NCBI GenBank assembly: GCA_902826115.1
Contig: CADEDO010000001.1
Coordinates: 32,076-96,075 of the forward strand
Origin: an uncultured Nitrosomonas sp.
Lineage (GTDB): Bacteria > Pseudomonadota > Gammaproteobacteria > Burkholderiales > Nitrosomonadaceae
Reading direction: 5' to 3'
DNA length: 64,000 nucleotides
Shown here one piece after another: positions 62,821 through 64,000 of the stretch. A model generated the notes under the pieces. The model was not told where the DNA came from. It made no database searches and was given only the letters and a program-made list of their open reading frames with translations. Both the position numbers and the translations under genes were made by a program. Numbering within the stretch: position 1 is the stretch's first letter; every line of letters begins with the position of its first letter.

Positions 62821-62855
62821 ATCCCATTCTCAAACTAATTTTATCTGGAGTAAAT

Positions 62856-63740
62856 ATGGTAGACATTACCGCAGGTATGGTAAAAGAACTGCGCGAAATG
62901 ACAGGACTTGGCATGATGGAATGCAAGAAAGCCTTAACGGAAACCAATGGTGATATGAAAGCAGCTGAAGATCTGCTGAGAATCAAAAGTGGCGCTAAAG
63001 CAAGTAAGGCAGCCGGGCGAATAGCAGCTGAAGGTGTTGTTGGTGCATATATTTCGACAGATAGTCAGCAGGGTGCATTGGTTGAAGTTAATTGCGAAAC
63101 AGATTTTGTTGCCAAGAACGATGATTTTATAAACTTCGCCAAAAATCTGGCAGAACTCGTTGCCACAAAAAATTTAACAGATATCTCAGCATTAAGTGAT
63201 GCATCACTACCCTGCGGTGAAACTGTAGAATCAACTCGCAAAGCCCTCATCATGAAGCTGGGTGAAAACATCAGTATTCGTCGGTGTGGACGTCATACCA
63301 CACAAGGCCGATTGGCCTCTTATCTTCATGGCACTAAGATTGGTGTAATGGTAGATTATGCAGGAGGCGATGAAACACTCGGTAAAGATATAGCCATGCA
63401 TATTGCCGCCAGCAAGCCCATGTGCGTCTCTAAAGAACAGGTTTCAGCAGATGTATTAGAACACGAACGTCAAATTTTCAATGCACAAGCAGCGGAAAGT
63501 GGTAAACCAGCAAATATCATCGAAAAAATGGTAGACGGACGAATCGCAAAATATCTAGCTGAAATAACACTGTTAGGACAGCCCTTCGTGAAAGATCCAG
63601 AGCAAACCGTCGAAAAACTTCTATCGAACAAATCTGCTAAGGTCAATGATTTCACTATGTTTATAGTGGGTGAAGGTATAGAAAAAAAATCAGAGAATTT
63701 TGCTGAAGAAGTAAAAGCACAGATGGAACAAGTAAAATAA
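62856..63740 (+). CDS. tsf: Elongation factor Ts
   Basis: This 294-aa protein has the EF-Ts N-terminal UBA-like domain ([25 protein letters not shown]), the TDFV motif ([15 protein letters not shown]) that contacts EF-Tu, and the dimerisation/core region (HIAASKPM). It exchanges guanine nucleotide on EF-Tu. TCTGGAG precedes the ATG. The length matches the family. Confidence 0.98.
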   Translation: MVDITAGMVKELREMTGLGMMECKKALTETNGDMKAAEDLLRIKSGAKASKAAGRIAAEGVVGAYISTDSQQGALVEVNCETDFVAKNDDFINFAKNLAELVATKNLTDISALSDASLPCGETVESTRKALIMKLGENISIRRCGRHTTQGRLASYLHGTKIGVMVDYAGGDETLGKDIAMHIAASKPMCVSKEQVSADVLEHERQIFNAQAAESGKPANIIEKMVDGRIAKYLAEITLLGQPFVKDPEQTVEKLLSNKSAKVNDFTMFIVGEGIEKKSENFAEEVKAQMEQVK

Positions 63741-63770
63741 TACAACTACAAACGCTTTGACTTATTATCA

Positions 63771-64000
63771 ATGACCACTACTGCCTATAAACGTATATTA
63801 TTAAAACTATCCGGCGAAGCCCTGATGGGCGAAGATAGATATGGTATTAATCAGGCTGTAATGGGAAGAATTGTTGCTGAAATTGAAGAGATCAGCAAAT
63901 TAGGTATCGAAATAGCCATAGTTGTAGGCGGAGGAAATATTTTCCGCGGCATGAAATCGGCTAATGACGGGCTCGAACGTGTTACAGCAGACTATATGGG
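63771..64000 (+). CDS. pyrH: UMP kinase, 5' part only
   Basis: An ATG at 63771 opens a frame that runs off the window. The visible 76 codons read [15 protein letters not shown], then [15 protein letters not shown], then VTADYMG, the P-loop-like and substrate segments of hexameric PyrH. It follows tsf by 30 bases, the standard order. Confidence 0.96.
   Translation, partial: MTTTAYKRILLKLSGEALMGEDRYGINQAVMGRIVAEIEEISKLGIEIAIVVGGGNIFRGMKSANDGLERVTADYM

Overview
The window looks like chromosome of a betaproteobacterium of about 45-48% GC, most likely a Nitrosomonas-like member of the Nitrosomonadales. The hints are the mnmG-rsmG-parA-parB order with a parS site, the small betaproteobacterial family DUF3460, the rpsB-tsf-pyrH block, and a malate-CoA ligase/malyl-CoA lyase set. 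Genus is inferred from gene content and remembered family distributions. No ammonia-oxidation gene and no rRNA or tRNA gene was seen.

Layout. 1-1072: 5' part of a giant Calx-beta adhesin built from a 684-bp repeat. 1511-4641: mcl, mtkA and mtkB (malyl-CoA/glyoxylate metabolism). 4988-10257: a two-gene signalling or defence unit, a triple TIR-like protein translationally coupled to a STAND NTPase carrying 14 WD40 repeats. 10765-16310: ADP-ribosylglycohydrolase-like gene, Trm112-like gene, parB, parA, rsmG, mnmG and parS. 16697-24833: envelope and housekeeping genes (DUF748/AsmA-OmpA protein, FKBP, DUF454, a PAS chemoreceptor, DUF3135, a spermidine-synthase-like protein, DUF3460). 25430-25580: a MITE-like insertion. 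25577-34820: SDR, DUF6164, a DUF3482/DUF2868 GTPase pair, a glutamine amidotransferase, a YoeB toxin remnant, a second STAND gene (DUF4062-NTPase-FGE) broken by an in-frame stop, and a DUF457 protein. 34927-39839: secreted repeat protein, ydbH-ynbE-ydbL intermembrane lipid-transport operon, DUF3047. 40229-41317: RTX/DUF4214 protein.

41445-49596 is the most unusual block. It is a five-gene cassette with a 996-aa glycyl radical enzyme, its radical-SAM activase (which lacks the usual ferredoxin insert), an SCP2-like protein, a DUF6765 protein, and an unrecognised 822-aa protein with an internal duplication. A perfect FNR box precedes it. An FNR-type regulator with the full iron-sulfur cysteine set, and with its own perfect FNR box, lies at 60783-61592 beside a HemN-like radical-SAM protein. 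I infer an oxygen-controlled, radical-based pathway, possibly acting on a hydrophobic or lipid-derived substrate, in an organism type normally thought of as aerobic.

The rest is mostly core genome: YiiX-like hydrolase, K+ channel, coiled-coil membrane protein, histone-deacetylase-like amidohydrolase, darP/yjgA, pmbA, tusA, a D-Ala-D-Ala carboxypeptidase with SPOR domain, DUF2490, a lipoprotein cytochrome c, then rpsB, tsf and the start of pyrH at the right edge.
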